Below are positions 53,782-63,369 of a stretch of DNA of 64,000 nucleotides, one piece after another (within the stretch, counting starts at the first letter, position 1; the number at the start of each line of letters is the position of its first letter). Source of the DNA: Chitinophagaceae bacterium DXS (GTDB lineage Bacteria; Bacteroidota; Bacteroidia; Chitinophagales; Chitinophagaceae); the NCBI GenBank assembly GCA_030345135.1, contig CP128386.1, positions 5,531,227-5,595,226 on the forward strand, in the 5' to 3' direction. Made by a program: the position numbers and the translations under genes. The notes below the pieces were generated by a model that was given only the letters and a program-made list of their open reading frames with translations, had not been told where the DNA came from and searched no databases.

Positions 53782-54741
53782 ATGCAAAAAATCATTATTC
53801 TTCTGTTCTGCCTGGTTTCTTTAAATGGACTGCTTGCTCAAAGATTGTCTAATGAAAATTTTCAGCACCTGAAAGTTGAAGAAGATACTTTGAAAACGCT
53901 GTCGAAGAAAATGATCTTTGATATAGACGCTACCAATCGCTTTCAGGCCGACAGCGCTTTTACCCGTGCATTTGTGCGAGCATTGCGCGTGCCCAACTCG
54001 TTCAATTTCCCTTTTGATTCCGTTATAACTATTTCAAAACTATATCCTCAGGACAGCTCATTCAGGATCTTTAGCTGGCAATACCAGAAAGATGAAGATC
54101 ATTTCCGCCAGCGTGGTGCCATACAGATGAAAACGGCAGATGGAAGCCTGAAACTGTTTCCATTAATTGACATGTCTGAGTTTACGGCCAATCCAACAGA
54201 TTCAGTGAGAACGCCGCGCAACTGGATCGGCGCCATTTACTACGGCATGGTGACCAAAACTGCTGGCAACAAAAAATTCTATACACTTTTCGGTTACGAC
54301 GATAACAACATCCGCAGTACAAAAAAATGGCTGGACGTATTACAATTTGATGATGCAGGCAATCCATTATTCGGCGGCAAATTTTTCGATTACAAAGAAG
54401 ATAGTTTAAAACCGGCGCAGCCTGCATATCGCTTCTGTCTTGAGTTTAAGAAGGATGGTCGTGCCAGGATGGTATATGACGAGGAGTTAGATATGATCAT
54501 TTTTGATCACCTGATCAGTGAGCAGAATGACCTGAGCAAAAAATTTACCCTCATCCCGGACGGCGATTATGAAGGCTTTAAATGGACCAACGGCAAATGG
54601 GTTCATGTAAGTAAGGTTTTTAACCAGCAATTGAAAGACGGCGAAGCTCCGCTCCCCGATCCTATCAAAGATGATCAGGGCAATAATAACGAAATAAAGC
54701 TCGAGCAGCGGTCGCTGAAGAATAAGGCGAAGAAGAACTAG
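53782..54741 (+). CDS. Hypothetical exported protein
   Basis: About 319 residues from ATG 53782, which gives a signal peptide (MQKIIILLFCLVSLNGLLAQ). The mature part is beta-rich with a repeated FRIFSWQYQKDEDHFRQRG and KKFYTLFGYDDNNIRSTKKW pattern, and the tail is Lys-rich (EQRSLKNKAKKN). I have seen this type in many Bacteroidota genomes without a known function. No enzyme motif. A surface or periplasmic role is implied by the signal peptide. Confidence 0.7.
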   Translation: MQKIIILLFCLVSLNGLLAQRLSNENFQHLKVEEDTLKTLSKKMIFDIDATNRFQADSAFTRAFVRALRVPNSFNFPFDSVITISKLYPQDSSFRIFSWQYQKDEDHFRQRGAIQMKTADGSLKLFPLIDMSEFTANPTDSVRTPRNWIGAIYYGMVTKTAGNKKFYTLFGYDDNNIRSTKKWLDVLQFDDAGNPLFGGKFFDYKEDSLKPAQPAYRFCLEFKKDGRARMVYDEELDMIIFDHLISEQNDLSKKFTLIPDGDYEGFKWTNGKWVHVSKVFNQQLKDGEAPLPDPIKDDQGNNNEIKLEQRSLKNKAKKN

Positions 54742-55024
54742 GGAATTTGAAATTTGAGATTTGAAATGTTCGGTTGCGGCCACCAAACCAATAGTACCGG
54801 CAACTCAACCGGGCTGGCTGAAATACAGCTACACAGAGCAGTTGAATTTCCACTAAATCATGCATCTTCTCTACATCGTACACCGTACATCTAACATTGT
54901 ACATTGCATCACATCGTACACCGTACATCTAACATCGTACATTGCATCACATCTTACACCGTACATCTAACATCGTACATTGATTTGCCCCGACTTTCCT
55001 ATCTTGCAAATTCAATATTTCCGT
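54742..55024. repeat. Three tandem 38-39 bp repeats and flanking intergenic DNA
   Basis: Copies at 54871-54909, 54910-54947 and 54948-54984 share CATCGTACACCGTACATCTA and the next 15 bases. The third leads straight into the promoter region of the dehydrogenase gene, where TATCTTGC (55000-55007) resembles a -7 box 17 bases before the ATG. The same CGTACATCTAACATCGTACA core is found at 52270-52430. Confidence 0.75.
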
Positions 55025-56551
55025 ATGAAAGAAATACTATCCCGGTTAAATATACAGGAACACAATAGCGGCTCATCTACAGGTAACGAGTGGCTGGAAA
55101 GCAGTGGCGAGGTAATTGATTCCTTCTCTCCTGTTGACGGCAAACTGATCGCCTCAGTTCAATCTACTGACAGAGCTGCTTATCAGCAGATTGTGCTCAA
55201 GGCACAGGAAGCATTTGCCGTTTGGCGCCAGGTGCCAGCTCCGCGTCGCGGCGAGATTGTTCGCCAGATTGGTGAAGCGCTTCGTGAAAAAAAAGAAGAT
55301 CTCGGAAAACTGGTGAGCTATGAAATGGGCAAAAGCCTGCAGGAGGGTTATGGAGAGGTACAGGAAATGATTGATATCTGCGATTTCGCTGTAGGACTTT
55401 CACGCCAGTTATACGGCTTAACAATGCACAGTGAGCGGCCGGGCCACCGCATGTATGAGCAATGGCATCCATTAGGTATTGTAGGCATTATTTCAGCATT
55501 TAATTTTCCTGTTGCGGTATGGAGCTGGAACAGTATGCTGGCATGGATCTGCGGAAATGTCTGTATTTGGAAGCCCAGTGAAAAAACACCTCTTTGCGGT
55601 ATTGCTTGTCAGCAGATAGTGGCAGAAGTATTTAAAAAGAACGATATACCGGAAGGCGTTTGTTCCCTGATACAGGGAGGAAGAGATGTGGGTGAATGGA
55701 TGTCAAAGGATACGAACGTTCCATTGATCTCTGCCACCGGTTCTACAAGAATGGGGAAAGCAATAGCCTCTGCCGTTGCAGCCCGTTTAGGTAAATCTAT
55801 TCTTGAATTGGGCGGCAACAATGCAATTATCATTTCTCAGCATGCAGATCTCGATATGTCGCTGATTGGCTGTGTGTTTGGCGCCGTGGGGACTGCAGGT
55901 CAGCGCTGCACTTCCACAAGAAGATTAATTATACACGAATCTGTTTACGACTCATTCAAAGAGAAACTGGTAAAAGCATACGCGCAATTACGTATCGGCA
56001 ATCCGTTGGATGAACACAATCATGTCGGTCCGTTAATTGATAAAGATGCCGTAAAGCTTTATTTATATTCCATCGACCAGTGTAAGCAACAAGGCGGCAG
56101 GTTTGCCGTAGAAGGCGGTGTATTGAACGGCGACGCTTACGAAAGCGGTTGTTATGTAAAGCCCTGTATTGCTGAGGTTACAAACGATATGCAGATAGTT
56201 CAACACGAAACTTTCGCACCGATTTTGTACCTGATGAAATACAATACCATCTCTGATGCTATCGCACAGCAGAACAATGTTCCGCAAGGATTATCATCCG
56301 CCATCATGACCGTTAACATGCGGGAAGCTGAAGAATTTCTGTCGCATGCGGGAAGTGATTGCGGCATAGCCAACGTGAACATCGGAACCAGCGGCGCTGA
56401 AATAGGTGGCGCATTTGGTGGTGAAAAAGAAACCGGCGGCGGTCGCGAAAGCGGCTCTGATGCATGGAAAGCCTACATGCGCAGGCAAACCAACACCATC
56501 AACTGGAGCACTAAATTGCCATTAGCGCAGGGGATTAAATTCGATTTTTAA
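55025..56551 (+). CDS. ALDH7-type aldehyde dehydrogenase (aminoadipate semialdehyde/piperideine-6-carboxylate)
   Basis: About 508 residues from ATG 55025. The NAD site and active site are complete: ISAFNFPVAVWSWNSMLAWI, ATGSTRMGKAIASAV, LELGGNNAIIISQHADLDM (general-base Glu) and GTAGQRCTSTRRLIIH (catalytic Cys). The sequence AGQRCTSTRRL and the ending GAEIGGAFGGEKETGGGRES are diagnostic of ALDH7A1/AmaB-type enzymes, which oxidise alpha-aminoadipate semialdehyde in lysine breakdown. It stands alone between repeat blocks, without other lysine catabolism genes in view. Confidence 0.88.
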   Translation: MKEILSRLNIQEHNSGSSTGNEWLESSGEVIDSFSPVDGKLIASVQSTDRAAYQQIVLKAQEAFAVWRQVPAPRRGEIVRQIGEALREKKEDLGKLVSYEMGKSLQEGYGEVQEMIDICDFAVGLSRQLYGLTMHSERPGHRMYEQWHPLGIVGIISAFNFPVAVWSWNSMLAWICGNVCIWKPSEKTPLCGIACQQIVAEVFKKNDIPEGVCSLIQGGRDVGEWMSKDTNVPLISATGSTRMGKAIASAVAARLGKSILELGGNNAIIISQHADLDMSLIGCVFGAVGTAGQRCTSTRRLIIHESVYDSFKEKLVKAYAQLRIGNPLDEHNHVGPLIDKDAVKLYLYSIDQCKQQGGRFAVEGGVLNGDAYESGCYVKPCIAEVTNDMQIVQHETFAPILYLMKYNTISDAIAQQNNVPQGLSSAIMTVNMREAEEFLSHAGSDCGIANVNIGTSGAEIGGAFGGEKETGGGRESGSDAWKAYMRRQTNTINWSTKLPLAQGIKFDF

Positions 56552-56692
56552 TTAATTGACAATTGAAAAGTGAAAATTGAAAATGAGGGCGGGTACATTT
56601 AGTTTCATTTGCACATGCCTTCATTCGCACATTTGCACATTTACACATTTGCACATTTATATTGCACATTCACTAATTCGCACATTTATACC
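56552..56692. repeat. Short intergenic repeats of two types
   Basis: An ATTGACAATTGAAAAGTGAA-type run (56556-56587) is followed by GCACATTT units repeated about eight times (56611-56690). The first resembles the run at 51840-51950; the second is specific to this gap. Confidence 0.7.
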
Positions 56693-58159
56693 ATGAGAAA
56701 ATCACTGACTGCTTTAGCATGTTTTGCATGCGCAACATCTTTTGTATCGGCCCAGGAGAAATCAGACTGGCCTGAAGTTTTTAAGCAAATCAATACAGAG
56801 GTTCAAACAAACTCCAAAGCTTATTCCACTTTAAGGGATGCGACTTCTACCATTGGTCACAGACTTACAGGATCTCCCAACGGAAAAAAGGCTGAAGATT
56901 ACGCATTCAATCTGCTTAAATCATACGGCTTCACAGACGTACGCTATCAGCCATTTGAAGTAGAAAGCTGGAGCCGTGGCACATTGCAGGTTGGCATCGG
57001 TTCATCGCTGCAAAGTTTGCAACCTGTTAAATCTGTTTCGCTGGCGCATGCGCCTGTTAAAGCAGATGTGAGCGGAGAACTGGTGGATATGGGCAACGGT
57101 CTTGAAGCCGATTACGCTGCAAAACCAGAAGCTGTAAAAGGTAAGATCGCGTTGGTTTACCTGGGTGTACTACCCGGCTCTGCTCCTGGAACAAAAAGTC
57201 TGCACCGTTCTGAAAAAACAGCTATTGCTATTAAATACGGTGCCAAAGGAATCATTGTAATTAACACCGTGAAAAACGGCGTATTGCTGACAGGAACAGC
57301 TTCTGTAACTGGAAAGTTAATTCCTATTCCTGCGGTATGTATTGGCAACGAAGATGGTATGAAACTGAAAGAATCACTTGCCAAAGGACCGCAGTTTACA
57401 CGCATAAAGATGACCAATTTCTCCGGCATGATCAAAGCCCGCAATGTAATTGCAACATTGCCGGGAAAAACTTTGCCAAATGAAAAGATCGTTATCGGAG
57501 GACACCTTGATAGCTGGGATCTCGCAACAGGTGCTATTGATAATGGCATTGGATCTTTTTCTGTATTGGACATGGCAAGAACTTTCCAGGCACTACATCT
57601 GCGCCCTGAAAGAACAATCGAGTTCGTAATGTTTATGGGTGAAGAAGAAGGGCTGCTCGGTTCAAAAGCGTATGTGAATGCTGCAATGAAGGATGGATCT
57701 ATCAGCAACATCCGCTATATGCTTAATTATGACATGACAAACGATCCAAAAGGTTATAGCTCCAGCGCTGATGAAACTGAGCCATTGTTCAAATCAATCG
57801 GAAACATCGCGCATAATATTGATACTTCATTTACCAACACCTTCAGAAGTGGCGGCGGATTGCACAGCGATCACCAGCCCTTCATGCTGGAAGGCGTCCC
57901 CACCGGCGGCGGAGCGGGTGGTAATCTTCCTAACAACTCCGGCGGCTGCTATCATGCAGATTGTGATGACTTTAAAATGGTGGATGAGCAAGGCATGAAA
58001 AACACCGTACGCTTCAGTGCAATGCTGGTTTATGGTTTAGCTGATGCAAAAGAAATTCCTGCAAAGCGATTAACCGACGAAGAGACAAAAGCCTTCCTGC
58101 TGAAAAATAATCTGAAAGAACCATTGAGCATTGCGGGCGAATGGAGATGGAAAGATTAA
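56693..58159 (+). CDS. M28-family metallopeptidase with PA domain
   Basis: About 488 residues from ATG 56693, chosen because it yields a signal peptide (MRKSLTALACFACATSFVSA). A PA (protease-associated) insertion covers about 120-250. The di-zinc site is complete: IVIGGHLDSWDLATGAIDNG (His and bridging Asp), VMFMGEEEGLLGS (Glu pair), LNYDMTNDPKG (Asp), and SGGGLHSDHQPFM (last His). This is the aminopeptidase/carboxypeptidase Q-like group. It should act in the periplasm or outside, releasing amino acids from peptides. It is followed by two copies of a terminator-bearing repeat. Confidence 0.9.
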   Translation: MRKSLTALACFACATSFVSAQEKSDWPEVFKQINTEVQTNSKAYSTLRDATSTIGHRLTGSPNGKKAEDYAFNLLKSYGFTDVRYQPFEVESWSRGTLQVGIGSSLQSLQPVKSVSLAHAPVKADVSGELVDMGNGLEADYAAKPEAVKGKIALVYLGVLPGSAPGTKSLHRSEKTAIAIKYGAKGIIVINTVKNGVLLTGTASVTGKLIPIPAVCIGNEDGMKLKESLAKGPQFTRIKMTNFSGMIKARNVIATLPGKTLPNEKIVIGGHLDSWDLATGAIDNGIGSFSVLDMARTFQALHLRPERTIEFVMFMGEEEGLLGSKAYVNAAMKDGSISNIRYMLNYDMTNDPKGYSSSADETEPLFKSIGNIAHNIDTSFTNTFRSGGGLHSDHQPFMLEGVPTGGGAGGNLPNNSGGCYHADCDDFKMVDEQGMKNTVRFSAMLVYGLADAKEIPAKRLTDEETKAFLLKNNLKEPLSIAGEWRWKD

Positions 58160-58218
58160 GAAGACAGTAAGATCGTAAGACGCGTAAGACAGTAAGAGGT
58201 AAGAAAGGCTAGCGGATG

Positions 58219-58260
58219 AAAACAGGCAGATTTACGATTAACTAACCTGCCTGTTTTTTA
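58219..58260 (+). terminator. Terminator, first copy, after the M28 gene
   Basis: AACAGGCAG (58221-58229) pairs with CTGCCTGTT (58247-58255) around a 17-base loop, followed by T residues. Confidence 0.75.
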
Positions 58261-58390
58261 TTTGTATATCGTATCAAAGACCGCCTATAGGTTTTGATGT
58301 TCAATTTTTAAACAGCTGAGCTAAAAGCTGATAGCTAAAAAAGACATGTAGGACCGTAAGACAGTAAGAGGCAAGAATGGTTACCGAATG

Positions 58391-58433
58391 AAAACAGGCA
58401 GATTCAAATTCATGAATCTGCCTGTTTTTTTTT
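58391..58433 (+). terminator. Terminator, second copy, with a 14-bp stem
   Basis: AACAGGCAGATTCA (58393-58406) pairs perfectly with its complement at 58413-58426, loop of six, then a T run. It shares the first nine stem positions with the terminator at 58219-58260 and may also serve the convergent DUF2807 gene. Confidence 0.8.
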
Positions 58434-58567
58434 ATTAAAATACATAAGACTTTTAGCTACAATTTTGGTATTCGATCGTGAACAGCCAAGCTGATACCTG
58501 ACACCTGAAACCTGATACCTGACACCCAATAGCTAAAAGCTGATAGCTGACAGCTAATAGCTAATAG

Positions 58568-59290
58568 CTAATCCACCTTCTTCACCGAGCCACTTCCGGC
58601 AATGCTGGATTTAATTGTAGCTTTCCCCTTATAACTTACATCACCGCTGCCCATAATGCTCACATCCAGGCTCGTGTCGGCATAAACTTCAACGTCGCCA
58701 CTGCCGGCAACACTAATTTTTGCGCTCTCGGCCATCAGGTCGAATCCTTTAAAATTGCCGGAGCCTGCAATATCAATTTTCAGGTCTTTTGTCTCGCCTT
58801 TCATGTTTACGTTTCCGCTACCGGCCACATCAATATCAACCGACGGAGTATTTATCTCAAGATCAACATTACTATTTCCGGCCATACTTACGTCCAGCTT
58901 ATCCGCGCCTGAAAATTTGCCTTTCCCCTTTACATCACCGCTTCCGGCAATTTCCAGCTTGTGAAGTTTATCAGTAGTCACTTCGACTTTGATGGGATTG
59001 GATGAACGTAATTTGTATTCATCATCAACCTTAATTAAAAGGTAATCGCCATCCCTTTCTGTCCTGATATACTGAAGCAGGTTTTCATCTGCAATTACCT
59101 TTACAGAAGGCGTAGTTCCGGGAACAAGGTCAAGGTCAATAGAACCCTCCAGTTTTATCTTATCGGTATTCGAAACATTTCTCGTCTCTTCCTTTTGCTT
59201 TCCATTACCCGAAACCTCCCGCCGGTTAATAAAATCGCATGAGGCCGCAAACAGGCCAAAACAGAGCAGCAGTGGTAATAACTTTCTCAT
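58568..59290 (-). CDS. DUF2807 (head GIN domain) lipoprotein
   Basis: About 240 residues from ATG 59290; an upstream TTG two codons earlier is less likely. The N-terminus is a lipoprotein signal (LLPLLLCFGLFAASCDFINR, with a lipobox Cys). The mature chain is a right-handed beta-helix of repeated VAGSGDV/IAGSGNV units (about residues 120-240), the DUF2807 pattern. It is attached to the cell envelope; the function of the family is unknown. It faces the M28 gene tail to tail across the repeat and terminator block and is divergent from guaA. Confidence 0.88.
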   Translation of the reverse strand: MRKLLPLLLCFGLFAASCDFINRREVSGNGKQKEETRNVSNTDKIKLEGSIDLDLVPGTTPSVKVIADENLLQYIRTERDGDYLLIKVDDEYKLRSSNPIKVEVTTDKLHKLEIAGSGDVKGKGKFSGADKLDVSMAGNSNVDLEINTPSVDIDVAGSGNVNMKGETKDLKIDIAGSGNFKGFDLMAESAKISVAGSGDVEVYADTSLDVSIMGSGDVSYKGKATIKSSIAGSGSVKKVD

Positions 59291-59415
59291 CTTCAATTGT
59301 TTTAATTATTCGAAAAGATACAAAAAATATGTTTTTACCTCTCCTATTTTGACAAACGGCCGCATCAATACATGAGTAAAAACAGTCACCTGTACCAAAC
59401 TAACCAACTTTAAAT

Positions 59416-59423
59416 TACCTTCG
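59416..59423 (+). promoter_or_regulatory. -7-like box before guaA
   Basis: TACCTTCG is one mismatch from TAnnTTTG, and only five bases separate it from the ATG, so the transcript would be nearly leaderless if this is the promoter. Confidence 0.35.
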
Positions 59424-59428
59424 CAGCC

Positions 59429-60964
59429 ATGACGGAAAAGATACTCATACTCGATTTTGGAAGCCAGTACACCCAATTAATAGCCAGAGCCGTTAGAGAG
59501 GCCAATGTGTATTGCGAAATTATTCCATATCACAAGAAATTTACAGTAGACAGTACCCTGAAAGGCATCATTTTAAGTGGATCGCCTTTTAGCGTTAATG
59601 AAGAAAATGCACCTTTAGTTGATGTTGCATCTTTTATTCAGCAACTGCCGGTTTTAGGTGTTTGCTACGGCGCACAGCTCACGGCAAAAGTTTTTGGCGG
59701 AAGAGTGGATAAATCCAACAAGAGAGAGTATGGCCGCGCAAAATTATTAAAGAAACAAGAGGATGTTTTGTTACAAAATGTATCAGATCATTCACAGGTT
59801 TGGATGAGCCATAGTGATTCCATTACACAGCTTCCTGAAGGGTTTGAACTGCTGGCAACCACTGACAGCATTCCTGTTGCTGCCTTCAAGAAAAACGGAA
59901 CAGAAGCTAAACCGTTATATGGCTTGCAGTTCCACCCGGAAGTATATCATTCAACAGAAGGTAAAAAGATCATCCATAACTTCCTGACAAATATCTGCGG
60001 ATGTAAACAGGATTGGACACCAGCATCCTTTGTTCACGAAACGGTTGAACAGCTGAAGCAGCAGATCGGCGATGCACATGTGATAATGGCGCTGAGTGGA
60101 GGTGTGGACAGCACTGTTGCCGCAACCCTTATCAGCAAGGCGATTGGCGACAGACTACATGGCATTTTTGTTGACAATGGCGTATTACGCAAAGATGAAT
60201 TTGAATCAGTACTCGCTACCTATAAAAAATTAGGCCTGAACATTACCGGCATTGATGCCAAACAAATGTTTTACAAGGAGCTGGCCGGCAAAACAGATCC
60301 TGAAGCTAAACGCAAAGTGATTGGAAAACTATTTATTGATGTTTTCCAGGATGAAGCAAAAAAAGTAGAGGGTGTTAAATTTTTAGGACAGGGCACCATT
60401 TACCCTGACGTGATTGAAAGCGTTAGTGTTCACGGACCTTCTGTAACAATTAAATCTCATCATAACGTAGGTGGCTTGCCGGACACGATGCATCTTTCCC
60501 TGGTGGAACCATTACGTTTCCTGTTTAAGGATGAAGTAAGAAAAGTAGGTCTTGAACTGGGCATTCCTGAAGATTTGATCTTCCGTCATCCGTTCCCGGG
60601 TCCGGGATTGGCCATTCGTATCCTCGGCGAGATCACAGAAGAAAAAGTGAAGTTGTTGCAGGAAGCGGATGCTATCTACACCAAAAGTTTAAAAGAGCAT
60701 GAACTTTATACCAAAGTTTGGCAGGCAGGCGCGATATTGCTCCCTGTAAAAAGCGTTGGTGTAATGGGCGATGAAAGAACATACGAATACACTGTTGCGT
60801 TAAGAGCAGTAACATCAGTAGATGGTATGACAGCCGATTGGGCACATCTCCCCTACGAATACCTCGCACATGTTTCTAATGAGATCATCAACAACGTACG
60901 TGGCATTAACCGCGTTGTTTACGATATAAGCAGCAAGCCACCGGCTACGATTGAATGGGAGTAG
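59429..60964 (+). CDS. guaA: GMP synthase (glutamine-hydrolysing)
   Basis: A 511-residue, full-length enzyme. The glutaminase domain has the catalytic Cys in [15 protein letters not shown] and the His/Glu in [13 protein letters not shown]. The ATP pyrophosphatase P-loop is [16 protein letters not shown], and [18 protein letters not shown] and the C-terminal dimerization domain ending [17 protein letters not shown] are all conserved. It converts XMP to GMP. Single gene, divergent from DUF2807, with a terminator 77 bases after the stop. Confidence 0.97.
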   Translation: MTEKILILDFGSQYTQLIARAVREANVYCEIIPYHKKFTVDSTLKGIILSGSPFSVNEENAPLVDVASFIQQLPVLGVCYGAQLTAKVFGGRVDKSNKREYGRAKLLKKQEDVLLQNVSDHSQVWMSHSDSITQLPEGFELLATTDSIPVAAFKKNGTEAKPLYGLQFHPEVYHSTEGKKIIHNFLTNICGCKQDWTPASFVHETVEQLKQQIGDAHVIMALSGGVDSTVAATLISKAIGDRLHGIFVDNGVLRKDEFESVLATYKKLGLNITGIDAKQMFYKELAGKTDPEAKRKVIGKLFIDVFQDEAKKVEGVKFLGQGTIYPDVIESVSVHGPSVTIKSHHNVGGLPDTMHLSLVEPLRFLFKDEVRKVGLELGIPEDLIFRHPFPGPGLAIRILGEITEEKVKLLQEADAIYTKSLKEHELYTKVWQAGAILLPVKSVGVMGDERTYEYTVALRAVTSVDGMTADWAHLPYEYLAHVSNEIINNVRGINRVVYDISSKPPATIEWE

Positions 60965-61040
60965 CAAGCTTAAAGCGTAAAGCCTAAAGCTTAGAACTGG
61001 TGTGAGGTTGGAATAGATTGTGTTGGCGCATTTTTTTTAA

Positions 61041-61074
61041 GAGTCCTGCATTTTGAAGTGTAGGACTTTTTTTT
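61041..61074 (+). terminator. Terminator of guaA
   Basis: AGTCCTGCA (61042-61050) pairs with TGTAGGACT (61059-61067) with one G-T pair and an 8-base loop, then eight T residues. Confidence 0.8.
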
Positions 61075-61130
61075 ATTTATAACGCCACATTAAATCGATG
61101 AGATTGGCCGGTATATTTTCATTTGCTTCC

Positions 61131-61209
61131 GCCCTTACAGGGCTTTGACCACTATTTATTGTTTTTGACAGGGCGTTGCCCTGCCCTAATGCTAGCGCCC
61201 TTTCAGGGC
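61131..61209. repeat. Three short palindromes of the GCCCT-nnn-AGGGC type
   Basis: GCCCTTACAGGGC (61131-61143), CAGGGCGTTGCCCTG (61169-61183) and GCCCTTTCAGGGC (61197-61209) lie within 80 bases. They have small loops and no T run, as in dispersed palindromic repeats. Confidence 0.7.
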
Positions 61210-61301
61210 TTGGACGTGAGATTGATTACTCAATTGTGCATTCACCGAAGATTGTATTAGGCTTTGGGCATAAAGTAGTTTTAGAGTTAAAGCTTTCTGC
61301 T

Positions 61302-62069
61302 TTAAGCCCACACCCATCTTCCTTTGCCCGTAGGGCATTAATCTCAATAGAACCGTACAACCCCGTTTGTTTCTTTGTCCGTAGGACATATACCTTGACC
61401 TGTCTACGCTCTCTCAAAATGCCTTAAATCTTTAGGCTCAATGTCAACCTTCGCTCTAATCAGTTCTAGGCTTTGCGCTTTAGGCTTTAAGCTCACACCC
61501 ATCTTCCTTTGCCCGTAGCGCATTAATCTCAATAGAAACAAACGGAGTGATCGCTTCTTTGTCCGTAGGACATATACCTTGACTTGCCTACGCTCTCTCA
61601 AAATGCTTTAAATCTTAGGACTCAATGTCCACCTTCGCTTTAATCAGTTCTAGGCTTTAAGCTTTAGGCTTTAGGCTTTAAGCCCACACCCATCTTCCTT
61701 TGCCCGTAGCGCATTAATCTCAATAGAAACAAACGGAGTGATTGCTTCTTTATCCGTAGGACATATACCTTAACTTGCCTACGCTCTCTCAAAATGCTTT
61801 AAATCTTAGGACTCAATGTCCACCTTCGCTTTAATCAGTTCTAGGCTTTAAGCTTTAGGCTTTAGGCTTTAGGCTTTAAGCCCACACCCATCTTCCTTTG
61901 CCCGTAGCGCATTAATCTCAATAGAAACAAACGGAGTGATCGCTTCTTTGTCCGTAGGACATATACCCTTCCTTGACTCAAATCCTGCCCCAAATGCTTT
62001 TAAGCTTTAGGCTCAATGTCATCCTTCGCTAAAATCGGTTTTAGGCTTTGCGCTTTAGGCTTTAAGCTC
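61302..62069. repeat. Four tandem copies of a 185-198 bp repeat with an inner heptamer that grows
   Basis: The landmark CACCCATCTTCCTTTGCCCG begins at 61311, 61496, 61687 and 61885, so the period rises by about 6-7 bases each time (185, 191, 198). The increase is due mainly to added GCTTTAG heptamers at each unit's end. Units also share AATGCTTTAAATCTTAGG-type and CACCTTCGCT text. Short frames across them are not genes. The array fills most of the guaA-to-62188 gap. Confidence 0.85.
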
Positions 62070-62187
62070 TCCCTCCTCCCTGTTAAAATTTTCCCGCCAC
62101 CACAATATTTTTCAACCTTTATGCATTTTTACAAGGTTAATGAATACCTTCCCGCAAAAAGGTATATTATTTGCTCAATTGATGGCT

Positions 62188-63369
62188 ATGAATAAAATAA
62201 CCCTGAAAACATTTATTTTCTTCTTCGCATTGTCTTTTGGCTTGTCAAATGTCAACGCGCAGCATGAAATACACCGTGGCAAGGTTAAAGTAGCAATACT
62301 GGCTCCGTTATATCTTGATTCTGCATTCAGTGGCTCTGCTTATAAACTGCAGGGAAACAGCATTCCTAAATATATCTTACCGGGATTGGATTTCTATCAC
62401 GGTATTATGACCGCGATCGATTCTTTAAAGAAAGAAAATACGCCTATTGATGTCGCTATTTACGACACCAAGAAAGTTGGTAAAGGCATAAATTCAATTC
62501 TCGCTGAGATAAAAGCCGATAGCAGCACGCTGATAATCGCAGCATTCAACAATGCTTCCGAACAAAAAGCCGTCTCAGATTTCTCATTTGCAGAGAACAT
62601 CCCGGTGCTTTCGGCCACCTATCCCAATGACGCGAACCTTACCGGTAATCCATTCTTCGTGATGCTTAACTCCACCATCAGCACACACATTAACGCCATC
62701 TATGATTATGCACGCAGAAATTATTCAAGATATAAGATCATTTATGTAACCAGGAATGGAGGGTTTGAAACAAGAATTAAATCCCAGTTCGACAACCTCA
62801 ATAAAAACAAGGGCCTGGTATACAAAACAATTAACCTGTCCGATACTTTTGACCCGGCTGCACTGTTATACAGTATGGATAGCACCAAACAAAACCTTGT
62901 AATATGCGGCTCACTTGATGATGTGTTCGGACTCAATATTGTACGTACAATAAGCGCAGCTAAATCATACCGGACAACGGTTTTAGGTATGCCCACATGG
63001 GAATCAAACGACAGTTTCAACAATCCGGATTGTAACGGGGTAGAGTTTGTGTTCACAACACCCTACAACTATTCAAGAACGGACAATATTGGTCAGTACA
63101 TGACCGCAGTGTACAGGCGTGATCATTTTGGCAGACCAACAGATATGTACTTCAAAGGCTTTGAGAGCATGTATCATTTCTCCAAATTACTGGTCAAGTA
63201 CCGCACAAATATTCTCAACAACATTTCCGATCCGTCATTCAAAATTTCAACTGATTTCTATTTCGAACCAGTCCGGCTCACCAAAGAATCTTACGCCCCC
63301 GACTACATCGAAAACAAGAAAATCTATTTTGTGAAGAAACAGGATGGAATGGTGAAAGCAGTTAATTAG
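62188..63369 (+). CDS. Periplasmic ligand-binding-like protein (ABC substrate-binding/ANF receptor fold)
   Basis: About 393 residues from ATG 62188, which gives a signal peptide (MNKITLKTFIFFFALSFGLS, ending VNAQ). The mature part begins KVKVAILAPLYLDSAF, followed by LPGLDFYHGIMTAIDSLKKE, the type I periplasmic-binding fold. SEQKAVSDFSFAENIPVLSA and TVLGMPTWESNDSF continue both lobes. In Bacteroidota such proteins are often separate from transport genes and are annotated as amino-acid ABC binding or receptor-family proteins. No transporter genes are adjacent, so the ligand and role are open. Confidence 0.78.
   Translation: MNKITLKTFIFFFALSFGLSNVNAQHEIHRGKVKVAILAPLYLDSAFSGSAYKLQGNSIPKYILPGLDFYHGIMTAIDSLKKENTPIDVAIYDTKKVGKGINSILAEIKADSSTLIIAAFNNASEQKAVSDFSFAENIPVLSATYPNDANLTGNPFFVMLNSTISTHINAIYDYARRNYSRYKIIYVTRNGGFETRIKSQFDNLNKNKGLVYKTINLSDTFDPAALLYSMDSTKQNLVICGSLDDVFGLNIVRTISAAKSYRTTVLGMPTWESNDSFNNPDCNGVEFVFTTPYNYSRTDNIGQYMTAVYRRDHFGRPTDMYFKGFESMYHFSKLLVKYRTNILNNISDPSFKISTDFYFEPVRLTKESYAPDYIENKKIYFVKKQDGMVKAVN

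Larger units (their letters stand above)
58165..58567. repeat. Duplicated 80-90 bp segment and short repeats
   Basis: Two copies (58182-58260 and 58354-58435) share GTAAGACAGTAAGAGG, then a short variable part, then ATGAAAACAGGCAG and a terminator hairpin. After them lies a run of CTGATACCTGACACC and AGCTAATAGCTAATAGC units (58489-58570), which touches the end of the DUF2807 gene. Confidence 0.75.

Noticed and set aside
54871..54984. CRISPR-like array
   Set aside because: Repeat units abut without unique spacers and the same core is dispersed in other gaps.
61176..61601. Several 60-80 codon frames with repeated YGQRK-type peptides
   Set aside because: They are translations of the tandem repeat units and shift with each copy; no start signals.
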